Virus record (IMG/VR): IMGVR_UViG_3300025543_000013
Span: 1 to 64,000 of that record
Source: a virus
Strand: one strand, 5' to 3'
Length of the DNA: 64,000 nucleotides
This document shows positions 18,869 to 28,075 of this stretch, in pieces; the stretch's first letter is position 1; the number at the start of each line of letters is the position of its first letter. The notes under the pieces are model-generated. The model saw only the letters and a list, made by a program, of their open reading frames with translations, was not told the origin of the DNA and did no database searches. The position numbers and the translations under genes were made by a program.

Positions 18869-20304
18869 AGTTAGGAATTTGCATACCATACCGAGATAAC
18901 GGAGACGGAGTTCGTTTTGGACACTTGGATAGATTAATTCCACACTTGGAAGAATTCTTAGGAAAACAAGGTATTGACTTTACTTGTTATGTTGGACATC
19001 AAATAGACAACGGAAAATTTCACAGAAGTGGAACAAAAAATGTTGCCTATCTACAAGCCAAAAAAGACGGGTGTGATTACTTTGCATTCCAAGATGTCGA
19101 TATGTTACCACACGACGATTGTTATTATGGTCATCCCGGCGATACACCAAAACATATCGCAACTTATCTTTCACAATGGGGGTATACTTTACGAGATAAC
19201 GAATACTTTGGTGGAGTAGTGATATTCACAGGTGAACAATTTGAAAATGTCAACGGATACAACACCGAATATGTTGGTTGGGGTATGGAAGACGACGATT
19301 TATATTGGAGATGTGTAAAAAAAGGTTACTTTACACAACCGACTTTTGATACCATTAAACAAAAAATGGTTTTATCTTTGGACGGAAAATCTACTCATAT
19401 CAAAATACCACCAACACCACAACTTCGCAGATTACTAATGGATAGTTTCAATATACAGATTATATGTAAACCGGAAATACCAGAACACGAACCAGAACAC
19501 CTAATCGGTAAAGGTAATAACAGATATCTAAAGTATCCAATATTATCAAAAGTAGGATATGACTTTGGTATTGATTATAATAATTCAAATGCTTTCGCAG
19601 CTTCAATGTGGGATTGGAAAAACCAACACATATATCGTTGGAGAAAAAGGTATCAGGATAATTGGACAAAAGTTAATTTAATTCACGACAAAGAAAAACA
19701 AACCATTAGTTTTCAATTAAACGACCAAGACTTAGGAAAAAAATTCGGTATTCAACAATCAACAATTCATTATAAAGAAAGATTAAAACGATATGGAAAT
19801 AATCCATTTTGGTTAGGGTGTAATGACCCACATGCTTGGGAAGGACAACGATTTTTCAAAGGTGAAATAGCAGAAGTAAAAATATGGGATAATTATAATG
19901 ATTTAATCTTACATTACGATATGACTAAATCAATATGTTGTGACCAAGGTTGTCGTAGATGTAAAGGAGATGAAGTAAAAGATTTAAGTGGAAATGAAAA
20001 TCACGGAGAAATTTATAATCGTGGTATTAGATTTTTGTATGACAAAGAAGTAATCAAATACAATCCAGAACCACATAGAAGATATGGAACTATGGAGTGT
20101 ATGTATCACGACGACGAAGGAATAGTAAACAATCAATTTCAAGGAGATGTAGAACAAACCAGTAAAAACGAAATCCTTTACAGAAAGAAAATGCAAAAGG
20201 GTGAAGTAGATATTGATAATTCAGGACTAAGACAAATGAAATATGATATTCATAGTATTGATACTATTTATAATAGACACAAGTTAATTAATGTAAGGTT
20301 TTAG
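18865..20304 (+). CDS. GT7-type galactosyltransferase domain fused to a LamG-like lectin domain (copy 2)
   Basis: 479 residues. FQDVDMLP (D-V-D at 77-79), EYFGGVVIF and VGWGMEDDDL (about 137-146) place the N-terminus in family GT7. The middle (~165-370) is a concanavalin-like beta domain: LSLDGKSTHIKIP, FNIQIICKPE, and FFKGEIAEVKIWDNYND as closing strands. A four-cysteine cluster (SICCDQGCRRC) followed by DLSGNENHGEI, a common LamG tail pattern, comes next. The first copy lacks this cysteine cluster, so the pair has diverged and probably differs in substrate. Confidence 0.75.
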   Translation: MKLGICIPYRDNGDGVRFGHLDRLIPHLEEFLGKQGIDFTCYVGHQIDNGKFHRSGTKNVAYLQAKKDGCDYFAFQDVDMLPHDDCYYGHPGDTPKHIATYLSQWGYTLRDNEYFGGVVIFTGEQFENVNGYNTEYVGWGMEDDDLYWRCVKKGYFTQPTFDTIKQKMVLSLDGKSTHIKIPPTPQLRRLLMDSFNIQIICKPEIPEHEPEHLIGKGNNRYLKYPILSKVGYDFGIDYNNSNAFAASMWDWKNQHIYRWRKRYQDNWTKVNLIHDKEKQTISFQLNDQDLGKKFGIQQSTIHYKERLKRYGNNPFWLGCNDPHAWEGQRFFKGEIAEVKIWDNYNDLILHYDMTKSICCDQGCRRCKGDEVKDLSGNENHGEIYNRGIRFLYDKEVIKYNPEPHRRYGTMECMYHDDEGIVNNQFQGDVEQTSKNEILYRKKMQKGEVDIDNSGLRQMKYDIHSIDTIYNRHKLINVRF

Positions 20305-21717
20305 ATGGCAGGATATTTAGACCAAGTAAAAGAAAATCCAATATTTAAAGAAACAAAAGAAAGTTTAGATACGGTTGGAAAAGGTATGTGTTTGGCAAAG
20401 TGGACACAAGTTACACTTCAATTACAAACAGGACACAATCATAGTTGTCACCACCCGAGAACACACAAAATTTCAGAAGCTGAAATCAAAAGAAATCCAA
20501 GTGCTCTACACAACACACAATATAAAAAACTTCGTAGACGAGAAATGTTAACTGATAAACGACCAGTCGAATGTGATTATTGTTGGAATGTAGAAGATAA
20601 TTCAAATAGATTTTCAGATAGAATATTTAAGTCAGCAGAATCTTGGTCTAAACCACATTTTGATGAAATTGTAAATCAAGATTGGAGAGAAGATTTTAAT
20701 CCAAGATATGTAGAGGTGGCATTCTCAAATGCTTGTAATTTTAAATGTAGTTATTGTGGCCCACCTTATTCTTCTACTTGGATGCAAGAAATTAAACAAC
20801 ACGGAGCATATCCAACAACAGATAAGTTTAATGGTATGGAAGGTATGATTGCCGAAAATAAAGTTCCAATTCTACACAAAGACCCAAATCCTTATGTTGA
20901 TGCATTTTGGAAATGGTGGCCAGACTTATATCGTGATTTACATACTTTTAGAATTACCGGTGGAGAACCAATGTTGGCAAAAGATACTTGGAAAGTTTTG
21001 GATTATATTATTGACGAACCTAATCCGAATCGTAATTTAAATTTTGCTATCAATTCCAATCTCGGATTGGGTGATGATATGATTGACAAGTTAATCGGTA
21101 AGATTAACAAAATAGAAGATGAACGACGAGTAAAAGAGTTTATTATATTTACATCAGTTGATACTTGGGGAGAACAAGCAGAGTATATAAGAAATGGATT
21201 AGAGTTCAATCGTTTTTGGGATAATATGAATAAGATATTAGAAAAATGTCCACGAGTTAATCTGACCATTATGTCTACTTATAATGCACTATCAGTTCCA
21301 AATTATGATAAATTGATAACAGGTGTTTATGATTTAAAACAAAACTATGGGTCTGACGATAGATATTGGAACTCTGCAGTATTTTTAGATTCAAGTTATT
21401 TAAGATATCCAAGTCATCAAACTGTACAAATACTACCAGATTATATAAAACCATTGATTTATAAACAAACACAATTAACCGAATATATGGCAACACCAAA
21501 TTTTGAAACAAGATTAATCGGATATTCTGATATTGAAGTTCAAAAAATAAAAAGAATATATGATTGGTCTTTATCGGTTAAAGAAGAAAATTTAGTAGAA
21601 CAAAGACAAAACTTTTATAGAATGTTTTCAGAACACGATAAAAGACGAGGAACTAATTTTCGTAAAACATTTCCAGAATTAGAAAAGTTTTTTATGGAGT
21701 GTAAAGATTTATGTTAA
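20305..21717 (+). CDS. Twitch-domain radical SAM protein
   Basis: 470 residues. C144-x3-C148-x2-C151 (CNFKCSYC) and ITGGEPML (about 216-223) are the radical SAM core. Upstream, CHHPRTHKIS and CDYCW provide extra cysteines ahead of the core, the arrangement of the twitch-domain radical SAM group, which occurs in marine phages and bacteria. Function in the family is not established to my knowledge; sugar or peptide modification is likely. It starts directly at the preceding stop and overlaps the next gene by seven bases. Confidence 0.85.
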   Translation: MAGYLDQVKENPIFKETKESLDTVGKGMCLAKWTQVTLQLQTGHNHSCHHPRTHKISEAEIKRNPSALHNTQYKKLRRREMLTDKRPVECDYCWNVEDNSNRFSDRIFKSAESWSKPHFDEIVNQDWREDFNPRYVEVAFSNACNFKCSYCGPPYSSTWMQEIKQHGAYPTTDKFNGMEGMIAENKVPILHKDPNPYVDAFWKWWPDLYRDLHTFRITGGEPMLAKDTWKVLDYIIDEPNPNRNLNFAINSNLGLGDDMIDKLIGKINKIEDERRVKEFIIFTSVDTWGEQAEYIRNGLEFNRFWDNMNKILEKCPRVNLTIMSTYNALSVPNYDKLITGVYDLKQNYGSDDRYWNSAVFLDSSYLRYPSHQTVQILPDYIKPLIYKQTQLTEYMATPNFETRLIGYSDIEVQKIKRIYDWSLSVKEENLVEQRQNFYRMFSEHDKRRGTNFRKTFPELEKFFMECKDLC

Positions 21718-22427
21718 GAATTAAAAAAGGTAGTCCTTACTATGTTTTACCAACTCAAAGATATGATTTAACAACATTTCCACCAAGTCGTTCTATGCAA
21801 CAAGACTTTACATTTTTTGTAAAGTTTAGTGTGGCTGATATTATAGAAAATCAAAAAACACCATCTTCTATTATGATGAGGCCTGGAATGCATTATGGGT
21901 TAACATATAACCAAAATACAGGAAATATTTCTTGGGAATATTGGTATGAATTTGAAAACGAAAATAAGTTTGAATTTTTAACATTAGAAACTAAACCATA
22001 TGAGTTGACTGATGAGTGGATTGTAATTGTTCAACATAATTTTAACAAAAAACATTTTAAAATGTCTTTAATCAGTAAAGACTTTACATCAACAGAAATC
22101 GAAAAAACTTATTTAGGAAGACTTTGTGACTATACCGAAACACCATATAATTTTGGTTGTGGAAATTATTTTCAACAAGTTGATGAATCACATTATTTTT
22201 GGGCAGATTATAATTTATACTACACAGGGTTGATAAAAAATTGTAAATTTAACGAAGATGATATTTTAAAGTTTGTTTCTGATAACACCAATTCTACATT
22301 TAAGCTAGATAAATATATTGATGATTTAGTTTTTTTCTTTAATTTTAAAGAACAAAATAAATATAAAGTTTGGGATTTATCAGGACATTGTAATTTTCTT
22401 ATGAAAAATATGGATGTTGGTAAATGA
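21711..22427 (+). CDS. Stand-alone LamG/concanavalin-like domain protein
   Basis: 238 residues with no enzyme motif. DFTFFVKFSVADI, the repeated beta strands, and HYFWADYNLYYTGLIKNCKFNEDDI resemble the lectin portions of the two GT7 fusions. WDLSGHCNFLMKN near the end recalls the LamG tail pattern D-L-S-G-N. It seems to be a lectin part without its transferase, either a binding subunit for a partner enzyme or the residue of a former fusion. Overlaps both neighbours. Confidence 0.55.
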   Translation: MLRIKKGSPYYVLPTQRYDLTTFPPSRSMQQDFTFFVKFSVADIIENQKTPSSIMMRPGMHYGLTYNQNTGNISWEYWYEFENENKFEFLTLETKPYELTDEWIVIVQHNFNKKHFKMSLISKDFTSTEIEKTYLGRLCDYTETPYNFGCGNYFQQVDESHYFWADYNLYYTGLIKNCKFNEDDILKFVSDNTNSTFKLDKYIDDLVFFFNFKEQNKYKVWDLSGHCNFLMKNMDVGK

Positions 22428-23644
22428 CAACAATATATTGTACTAAATCCGAACTTAAATCACTATTTTATGAAAATGAACATTTATTAGAAAATGTTAA
22501 GCATATTAATATTGACCATTTTGACGACACTTTAAGAGAATTAAAAACTAAAATAAAAGTTGTAAGATTTGAAGACATAACACACCCAATATTTAATCCA
22601 GAGGACAATTCGGTCATTATTTTCGATAGGAGAGTTATTGAAAGAGATTTTTTTACATTGATAAATGAATACGGATATGATTTTCGTGATAGATTATATT
22701 CTATATGGAAAGAACGAAATGTGAGAGTTTTATTTAATTTTGCATTTTTTGAACCAATTGAGTATCAAACAAAATTATATGATTTTATAACTACTGATTT
22801 CCCATTTAGACACTTAAAACTAACAGATTATCCATTATTTAAAGATTTGCCTAATTTTGAGTATGATTCTTTATATAATATGTTTCATTACTTTAATGAA
22901 AATTTAAATGGAAGTCCTAATTCTTTTCCAATAAAAGAACACACTATTGAAAAAGAAAAATTGTTTTCTTCTATTCAAATGAAATTAAGACCACATAGAT
23001 TATATTTTTTTAAGAAGTTATTAGAAAATAAATTAGAACACAATGGATATATTACTGCTACTAAGTTCTACTTTGATGAATATGTTAATGCCGATTTAAA
23101 AACTGATAATAATTCTTTACAAAACAAATATTATTATGAAAAGGACAATTGGAATTTTTTCAAAACAAAGTGGGAAGACTATAAAAATATTATCGTAGAT
23201 AGTTTTCAAAATAATATCTGGCAAAACCATACACAAAAATATAATTTAGATTTTGAATATGATAAAAGTTATATAGATATTTATGGTGAAACCCACATTC
23301 TTTATAATATCAAATATCCATTTTTTACTGAAAAATCATATCAACCAATCTTCTTTGAAAAAATGTTTATATTGTATGGTGGGAATAGATTTTATCGTAA
23401 GTTAAAAAAATTGGGGGGATATAATTTCTTTGAAGAATTTGGATTACCAACAAATTATGATGAAATCGAAAGTCCTTATAAACAAGTAGATTTAGTAGTG
23501 GATGCACTTTCCCAACTATCTATACATAAATTTAATAAAACTTTTTTAGAAAGTCAAGAAAAAATTAAAAAAAATAAAAAAATTATTTTAGATTATTATA
23601 AAGAAATAATAAGTAAAACACACAATTTTATATTAGACAGATGA
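22424..23644 (+). CDS. Putative glycosyltransferase, phage TEK family (copy 1 of 5)
   Basis: 406 residues. Recognisable by a basic segment (KLRPHRLYFF) and, ~130 residues later, FFTEKSYQPIFFEKMFILYGG followed by a LKKLGGYNFF segment. The T/S-E-K plus P-hydrophobic-G pattern resembles the conserved nucleotide-sugar site of GT10 fucosyltransferases, which is my best guess, but the similarity is short and cannot be confirmed by eye. The start of the protein is Phe/Asp/Glu-rich and unlike the other copies. Overlaps the preceding stop by four bases (ATGA) and the next start by four. Confidence 0.45.
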   Translation: MTTIYCTKSELKSLFYENEHLLENVKHINIDHFDDTLRELKTKIKVVRFEDITHPIFNPEDNSVIIFDRRVIERDFFTLINEYGYDFRDRLYSIWKERNVRVLFNFAFFEPIEYQTKLYDFITTDFPFRHLKLTDYPLFKDLPNFEYDSLYNMFHYFNENLNGSPNSFPIKEHTIEKEKLFSSIQMKLRPHRLYFFKKLLENKLEHNGYITATKFYFDEYVNADLKTDNNSLQNKYYYEKDNWNFFKTKWEDYKNIIVDSFQNNIWQNHTQKYNLDFEYDKSYIDIYGETHILYNIKYPFFTEKSYQPIFFEKMFILYGGNRFYRKLKKLGGYNFFEEFGLPTNYDEIESPYKQVDLVVDALSQLSIHKFNKTFLESQEKIKKNKKIILDYYKEIISKTHNFILDR

Positions 23645-24471
23645 AAAAAATATTACTAACAGGAGGTTGTAGCTTTTCTGCACCATACCCAGAAGAATGG
23701 AAAAAAACTTGGGTTCAATATGTTCAAGAAAAATATGAATTTGATAACTATATTCATACCGGTATAGGAGCATCTGGAAACGAATTAATAACTTATAGGT
23801 TGTTGTATTATCTTAACAAATTAAAGGAATTACAGAAAACCCAAGACATCAAAATATATTTAGCAGTTATGTGGAGTCAAGTAGACAGAATAGACATAAT
23901 GACTAATAATTTTTCTTTAGATATGAAAACTGATAATGGAAATATGATTAACCACGATTCAATTGAAACAAATATTAATTTAAATAATAATAGTTCTATT
24001 GAAAAAGTAAAAAGTTTTCTTAAAAAAAATTCAAAGTTTATTAGACCAGGAGGAAAACCCATTGACGAAGATTTTTATAGAAAAGATAATCCCAATCAAA
24101 GGGAGTGGTTATTAAATTATTATAAAGATTATTATACTGATGAATATGCGATTAATCAAACTTTGAAAAATATTTCATTAATTCAAAATTATTGTGAAAA
24201 AAATGATATAAATTATATTATGTTTTCAATGGAAAATCTTTTTGATAATAACAGAATTTCAATTAATAATTATCCTAACATAAAAAACTTTTTAAGTTTA
24301 GTTGATTGGGAAAAATTTGTTTTCTATAAAGAACAAAATGGATTGTATGAGTATACTCACTTAAATAATCTAAAAATGTGGGAAGATAATTTTCATCCAC
24401 ATAGTTCTACTCATAAACATTTTATTGATAACTTTGACAAAGAAATTAAAAAGATATGGAAAATAAAATAA
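23641..24471 (+). CDS. SGNH hydrolase-like protein (copy 2 of 5)
   Basis: 276 residues. TGGCSFSAPYPEEW places the serine block right at the N-terminus; TGIGASGNELITYRLL carries the glycine/asparagine block; AVMWSQVDR is the third strand; and DNFHPHSSTHKHF near the C-terminus gives the catalytic Asp-x-x-His neighbourhood. The spacing is that of copy 1 with a ~40-residue longer middle. Probable acyl transfer or hydrolysis on sugars. Confidence 0.55.
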   Translation: MKKILLTGGCSFSAPYPEEWKKTWVQYVQEKYEFDNYIHTGIGASGNELITYRLLYYLNKLKELQKTQDIKIYLAVMWSQVDRIDIMTNNFSLDMKTDNGNMINHDSIETNINLNNNSSIEKVKSFLKKNSKFIRPGGKPIDEDFYRKDNPNQREWLLNYYKDYYTDEYAINQTLKNISLIQNYCEKNDINYIMFSMENLFDNNRISINNYPNIKNFLSLVDWEKFVFYKEQNGLYEYTHLNNLKMWEDNFHPHSSTHKHFIDNFDKEIKKIWKIK

Positions 24472-25748
24472 TATTTGCATACGATAGAAAACAAGATGAT
24501 TTTTTTGTTCCGAATGGATATTTTGTAAAAGATAATTTTTATGATGATATTGGTCAATATACCATTAACACACAACACGAGCCTATTGTTCACCCTATGT
24601 TTAGAGCACTTCAACAAAATCAACTTTTACTTGATGATGTAAAAGATAATTTTATCTATCCAATAGAACAATTTGGTGCTATAGAAAAGTTAATCGGTCA
24701 AGAAAACGGATATGAAAATATAAATATGTTTTCAAATATAGGTCAAAAAACTTTTGATAAGATAAGAAGTAAAAATGGAAAAATAGTTGTATTTTCATTT
24801 GAAGAAAGTAGAGTAGAACTTCAATCCATAGTTTTTCTACACACTAAATTATTAGAGTATAATATTAATGAAATATATTATGTAACAGGAAATAATTGGT
24901 CTATACAAAATCACTATAATGTATGGTGTCAACATAACAATATAAAGCCAAAAGTAATTATTTTAAATTCACTTGAACAACTTTATTTAAAAGGACAAGA
25001 TTTATATAATAAAAGAGGAAAGTTTGTTGAGTTAAACGAAATAGAAAGTAAACGAGAAAAAAGATTTCTTTGTTTTAATCGTAGAATCAGACCACATAGA
25101 TACGCAATGATTGCGATGTTTCATCATAACAATTTACTAAAAGATAATTTAGTTAGTTATTCATTAGAAAGAGGTAAAGATTTAAATCATTTGGGTGAAC
25201 AAGGCCCCGATTTACACACTATGAACATTATTATGGGAAAAACAGAATTAAGAGATTCATATATGTCCTATTATAATGAACTTGTTAATTTATCACCAAT
25301 GATAATAGATTATGAAAATCTTACTAATGTAATGGGGCCTGGTTGTGAAAATAAAGAACCATATTTACAAACTTATTTTTCTATCGTTACCGAAACAGCA
25401 TTTCCAGAACAAATATATTTTTCAACAGAAAAAATATATCGTCCTATGTTACATTTTCATCCATTTATAGTTTATGGTTCACCATTTACTTTGAAAAATT
25501 TAAGAGAACTTGGATTTAAAACATTTGAAGGATTCATAGATGAAAGTTATGATGAAACATTATCACCATTTAAACGAATGCAAAAAATTACAAAAGAAGT
25601 AAAACGATTGTGTAGTATGAATGATACTGAAATACACGATTGGTATTTGGGTATGAAAGACACATTGATACATAATAGAAATCTGATGTATGAATATGGT
25701 AGTAAGTATGAAAAACATATGTTAGATTTAGTTGGAGATATTTTATGA
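24456..25748 (+). CDS. Putative glycosyltransferase, phage TEK family (copy 2 of 5)
   Basis: 430 residues, the clearest member: RFLCFNRRIRPHRYAMIA (about 203-220), then SIVTETAFPEQ, STEKIYRPMLHFHPFIVYGSP, and LRELGFKTFEGFIDESYDE. The run of conserved Glu-Lys, Pro, His-Pro-Phe and Gly-Phe-x-Thr-Phe strongly suggests an active site shared by the five copies. Relation to GT10 enzymes is a hypothesis. It overlaps the preceding gene by 16 bases and the next by four. Confidence 0.5.
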   Translation: MENKIIFAYDRKQDDFFVPNGYFVKDNFYDDIGQYTINTQHEPIVHPMFRALQQNQLLLDDVKDNFIYPIEQFGAIEKLIGQENGYENINMFSNIGQKTFDKIRSKNGKIVVFSFEESRVELQSIVFLHTKLLEYNINEIYYVTGNNWSIQNHYNVWCQHNNIKPKVIILNSLEQLYLKGQDLYNKRGKFVELNEIESKREKRFLCFNRRIRPHRYAMIAMFHHNNLLKDNLVSYSLERGKDLNHLGEQGPDLHTMNIIMGKTELRDSYMSYYNELVNLSPMIIDYENLTNVMGPGCENKEPYLQTYFSIVTETAFPEQIYFSTEKIYRPMLHFHPFIVYGSPFTLKNLRELGFKTFEGFIDESYDETLSPFKRMQKITKEVKRLCSMNDTEIHDWYLGMKDTLIHNRNLMYEYGSKYEKHMLDLVGDIL

Positions 25749-26452
25749 TTTTATTTTTGGGTTGTAGTTTTACTTGGGGGGCTGGACTACAATATGAATA
25801 TTTACATAATGAAGAAAATGTTTCTTTTGACTATATAAATAAAAATTTAATACCACCAAATTATTTTTTAGAACATTGTTCATACAAAGCAGATAAATAT
25901 AGACAAGAAAAACATTTTCCTAATTTAATTGCAAAACATTTTAATAGTGCTTATTGTTTAGGAAAATCCGGTAATGGTGGTAATAACAATGAAATAGAAA
26001 GAATACTTAATGACTTTCAACTGAGAAATTTGGGAGGACAAGGACAATGTAAATTAATTGTAGTTCAATTTACAGATTGGCAACGTAGTCTTGAGCCTCA
26101 TCCGAGAATTAGTGATTTAATTGAAATAGAGAAAATAATAGAATTTCAAGTTAATCAAATAGTTCAACAAATACAAGCTTTTGGTGTTAAAAATTGGGTA
26201 GGAATTTCTTGGTTTGAAGATATTGGTAAATTTTTAAAAACAAAATTTCCAAAAAACTATGTTCCAATTTATGCAAATGGTGTGGAACTAACAGGTTTTG
26301 AAAATCTTTGTCAAAAAAATAATCGTACTAAACCATATACACTTTGGGGTTGGAGTAATGAAAAAATAGATGATATGCATTTTAATTCATATGGACACGA
26401 ATTTATTGCAAAACAAATAATAAGAAAAATTGAAGAAAATAATTTACTTTGA
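25745..26452 (+). CDS. SGNH hydrolase-like protein (copy 3 of 5)
   Basis: 235 residues. FLGCSFTWGAGLQ (serine block), LGKSGNGGNNNEIER (glycine/asparagine block), VVQFTDWQRS (third strand) and MHFNSYGHEF near the end (His of the last block, with D-D-M-H preceding). It closes the second coupled block of the cassette; the next 86 bases hold a structured RNA candidate. Confidence 0.55.
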   Translation: MILFLGCSFTWGAGLQYEYLHNEENVSFDYINKNLIPPNYFLEHCSYKADKYRQEKHFPNLIAKHFNSAYCLGKSGNGGNNNEIERILNDFQLRNLGGQGQCKLIVVQFTDWQRSLEPHPRISDLIEIEKIIEFQVNQIVQQIQAFGVKNWVGISWFEDIGKFLKTKFPKNYVPIYANGVELTGFENLCQKNNRTKPYTLWGWSNEKIDDMHFNSYGHEFIAKQIIRKIEENNLL

Positions 26453-26460
26453 TACTTATT

Positions 26461-26538
26461 ATTAAGTCAGTCGGAACTAACTCGGGTGAAATCCCTGAAA
26501 GACCTAACCTTCCGAAACGACATTAAAATAGGAGGCAA
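26461..26538 (+). ncRNA. Structured 5' leader of the rmlC-like gene (candidate cis-regulatory RNA, possibly wcaG-like)
   Basis: The only G+C-rich non-coding stretch in the cassette. TCGGAA (26471-26476) pairs with TTCCGA (26510-26515); GTCG (26470-26473) can extend to CGAC (26518-26521) across an internal loop; GGG-TGAAAT-CCC (26484-26495) forms an inner hairpin; GTC (26466-26468) could meet GAC (26501-26503). A perfect AGGAGG follows at 26530-26535. Riboswitch-like RNAs (the wcaG motif) are known before exopolysaccharide genes in cyanobacteria and marine phages; I cannot confirm a match by eye. The variant box GATACTTATTATTAA at 26451-26465 may be its promoter. Confidence 0.5.
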
Positions 26539-27042
26539 ATGTTTAGTTATCAATCACAGATTAGTGATATCTTGAAAGATGTCAAGATATTCACACCAGA
26601 CAAATTCACAGATTATCGTGGAACAATGTGGACATATTGGGAACAATCAATGGACACACCACCACAGAAAATCTCTAAATTTACACATTCTCGTAAAAAT
26701 GTTCTTAGAGGATTACACGGAGATAATGAAACTTGGAAACACATTACTTGTGTTTATGGTGCCTTTTATTTAGTTGTTGTTGATTATCGTAAAGATAGTC
26801 CGACTTATTTAAAGTGGGACAGTTGGACACTTGATGACAAAAATTGTAAAAGTGTATTGGTTCCGCCAGGTTTTCTTAACGGGCATTTATGTTTAACAAA
26901 CGAGTGTGTATTTCATTATACTCAATCTTATCCAAATCAATATGTTGACTATCAAGACCAAATAACAGAAAAATGGAATGACCCAATGTTAAAAATAAAT
27001 TGGCCAATCAATAACCCTATATTATCGGAGAGAGACAAATGA
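26539..27042 (+). CDS. dTDP-4-dehydrorhamnose 3,5-epimerase-like cupin (RmlC family)
   Basis: 167 residues, slightly shorter than typical RmlC. RGLHGD (His60 region) matches the conserved R-G-x-H of the family, and VPPGFLNGHLCL matches the second signature, P-x-G-hydrophobic-x-H-G-hydrophobic with Asn in place of the first His. Family members epimerise or isomerise 4-keto-6-deoxy sugar nucleotides. It starts the third coupled block with the best ribosome site in the cassette (AGGAGG), after the candidate RNA leader. Confidence 0.75.
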   Translation: MFSYQSQISDILKDVKIFTPDKFTDYRGTMWTYWEQSMDTPPQKISKFTHSRKNVLRGLHGDNETWKHITCVYGAFYLVVVDYRKDSPTYLKWDSWTLDDKNCKSVLVPPGFLNGHLCLTNECVFHYTQSYPNQYVDYQDQITEKWNDPMLKINWPINNPILSERDK

Positions 27043-27449
27043 AAAACAGAAAATTTTTACCATCATTAAATGAATTAATTGATAGATTAAGTATTCATCA
27101 ATTAAAAGAAGTGTTTATAGCAGAAAACAAAAAAAACTATGCAAAAGAAATTAAAGATATGATGCACGATATAGATTTAATTTTAAAAGAAGATAGTGGA
27201 AAAGTAACCGCAGAAACCATTAGAGCAATCATAGTATTGGCACAAATGAACACACACATCTGGTATAACGAAACAAAAGTTCGTAACGGAGAAAAAGACG
27301 GAAATTTACATCTAACACACGGACTAAATGGTATTCGTAATACTGCAGGAAATAAAATAGCAGAGTGTATAGGTAATAAAAATGGTAGACGAGATTATAA
27401 AATAGATTGTTTAGCAGCAGAATTTAAAGATTGGGAAATTAGTTGGTAA
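27039..27449 (+). CDS. Conserved helical hypothetical protein of the sugar cassette
   Basis: 136 residues, mostly helical. LPSLNELIDRLSIHQLKEVFI at the start and HGLNGIRNTAGNKI toward the end look conserved, and I have the impression that proteins of this type accompany sugar-nucleotide genes in marine phages. No catalytic motif is recognised. It overlaps the RmlC-like gene by four bases and the next gene by one, so it is translated with them. Confidence 0.5.
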   Translation: MKNRKFLPSLNELIDRLSIHQLKEVFIAENKKNYAKEIKDMMHDIDLILKEDSGKVTAETIRAIIVLAQMNTHIWYNETKVRNGEKDGNLHLTHGLNGIRNTAGNKIAECIGNKNGRRDYKIDCLAAEFKDWEISW

Positions 27450-28075
27450 TGAAAAATTTAGAACAATACGAAAAAGTTAGAGAAGTTCCTTTTGTTAAAC
27501 AAGATTTAATTGAGTTTGAAGACCAAATAGTTTCTTTATGGGAAAATGGTAAAATAAAGGCACCAGTTCATTTATCCAATGGTAACGAAGATGAGTTAAT
27601 AGAAATTTTCAGTAGAATAGATTATAGTGATTATATATTTTCTACTTGGAGAAGTCATTATCACGCACTACTTCACGGAATATCAACAGAATGGATAGAA
27701 TATCAAATTTTACAAGGAAAATCAATATCATTGTGTAATCTTGACCATAATTTTTATTCATCAGCAATCGTTACAGGTATTTTACCAATCGCACTCGGAA
27801 CTGCTATTGGACTAAAAAAACAAAACTCAAAACAAAAAGTATGGTGTTTTGTTGGAGATATGACATTTGAAACAGGTATATTTTATGAAGTTCATAAGTA
27901 TGCCAGAAACTTCGATTTACCATTATACTTTGTCGTAGAAGACAATAAGGTTTCTACACAAACACCAACAAAAGCAACTTGGAATAAAACAAGGGATATA
28001 CCAGATGATGTAATTCATTATAATTATGAATCTAAATATCCACACTACGGAACAGGAAAATGGGTCGTATTTTAA
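27449..28075 (+). CDS. Thiamine-diphosphate enzyme, E1-alpha-like subunit
   Basis: 208 residues from ATG 27449. STWRSHYHALLHGI resembles the start of 2-oxoacid dehydrogenase E1-alpha proteins, and GDMTFETGIFYE (136-147) with VVEDN (162-166) is the thiamine-diphosphate/Mg motif (GD...N). It is much shorter than a normal E1-alpha (about 320-400 residues) and stops shortly after the cofactor site. A matching pyrimidine-domain protein lies at 31982, four genes later, so the two probably form one split enzyme. The reaction may be carbon-unit transfer or decarboxylation on a sugar precursor. Confidence 0.75.
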   Translation: MKNLEQYEKVREVPFVKQDLIEFEDQIVSLWENGKIKAPVHLSNGNEDELIEIFSRIDYSDYIFSTWRSHYHALLHGISTEWIEYQILQGKSISLCNLDHNFYSSAIVTGILPIALGTAIGLKKQNSKQKVWCFVGDMTFETGIFYEVHKYARNFDLPLYFVVEDNKVSTQTPTKATWNKTRDIPDDVIHYNYESKYPHYGTGKWVVF

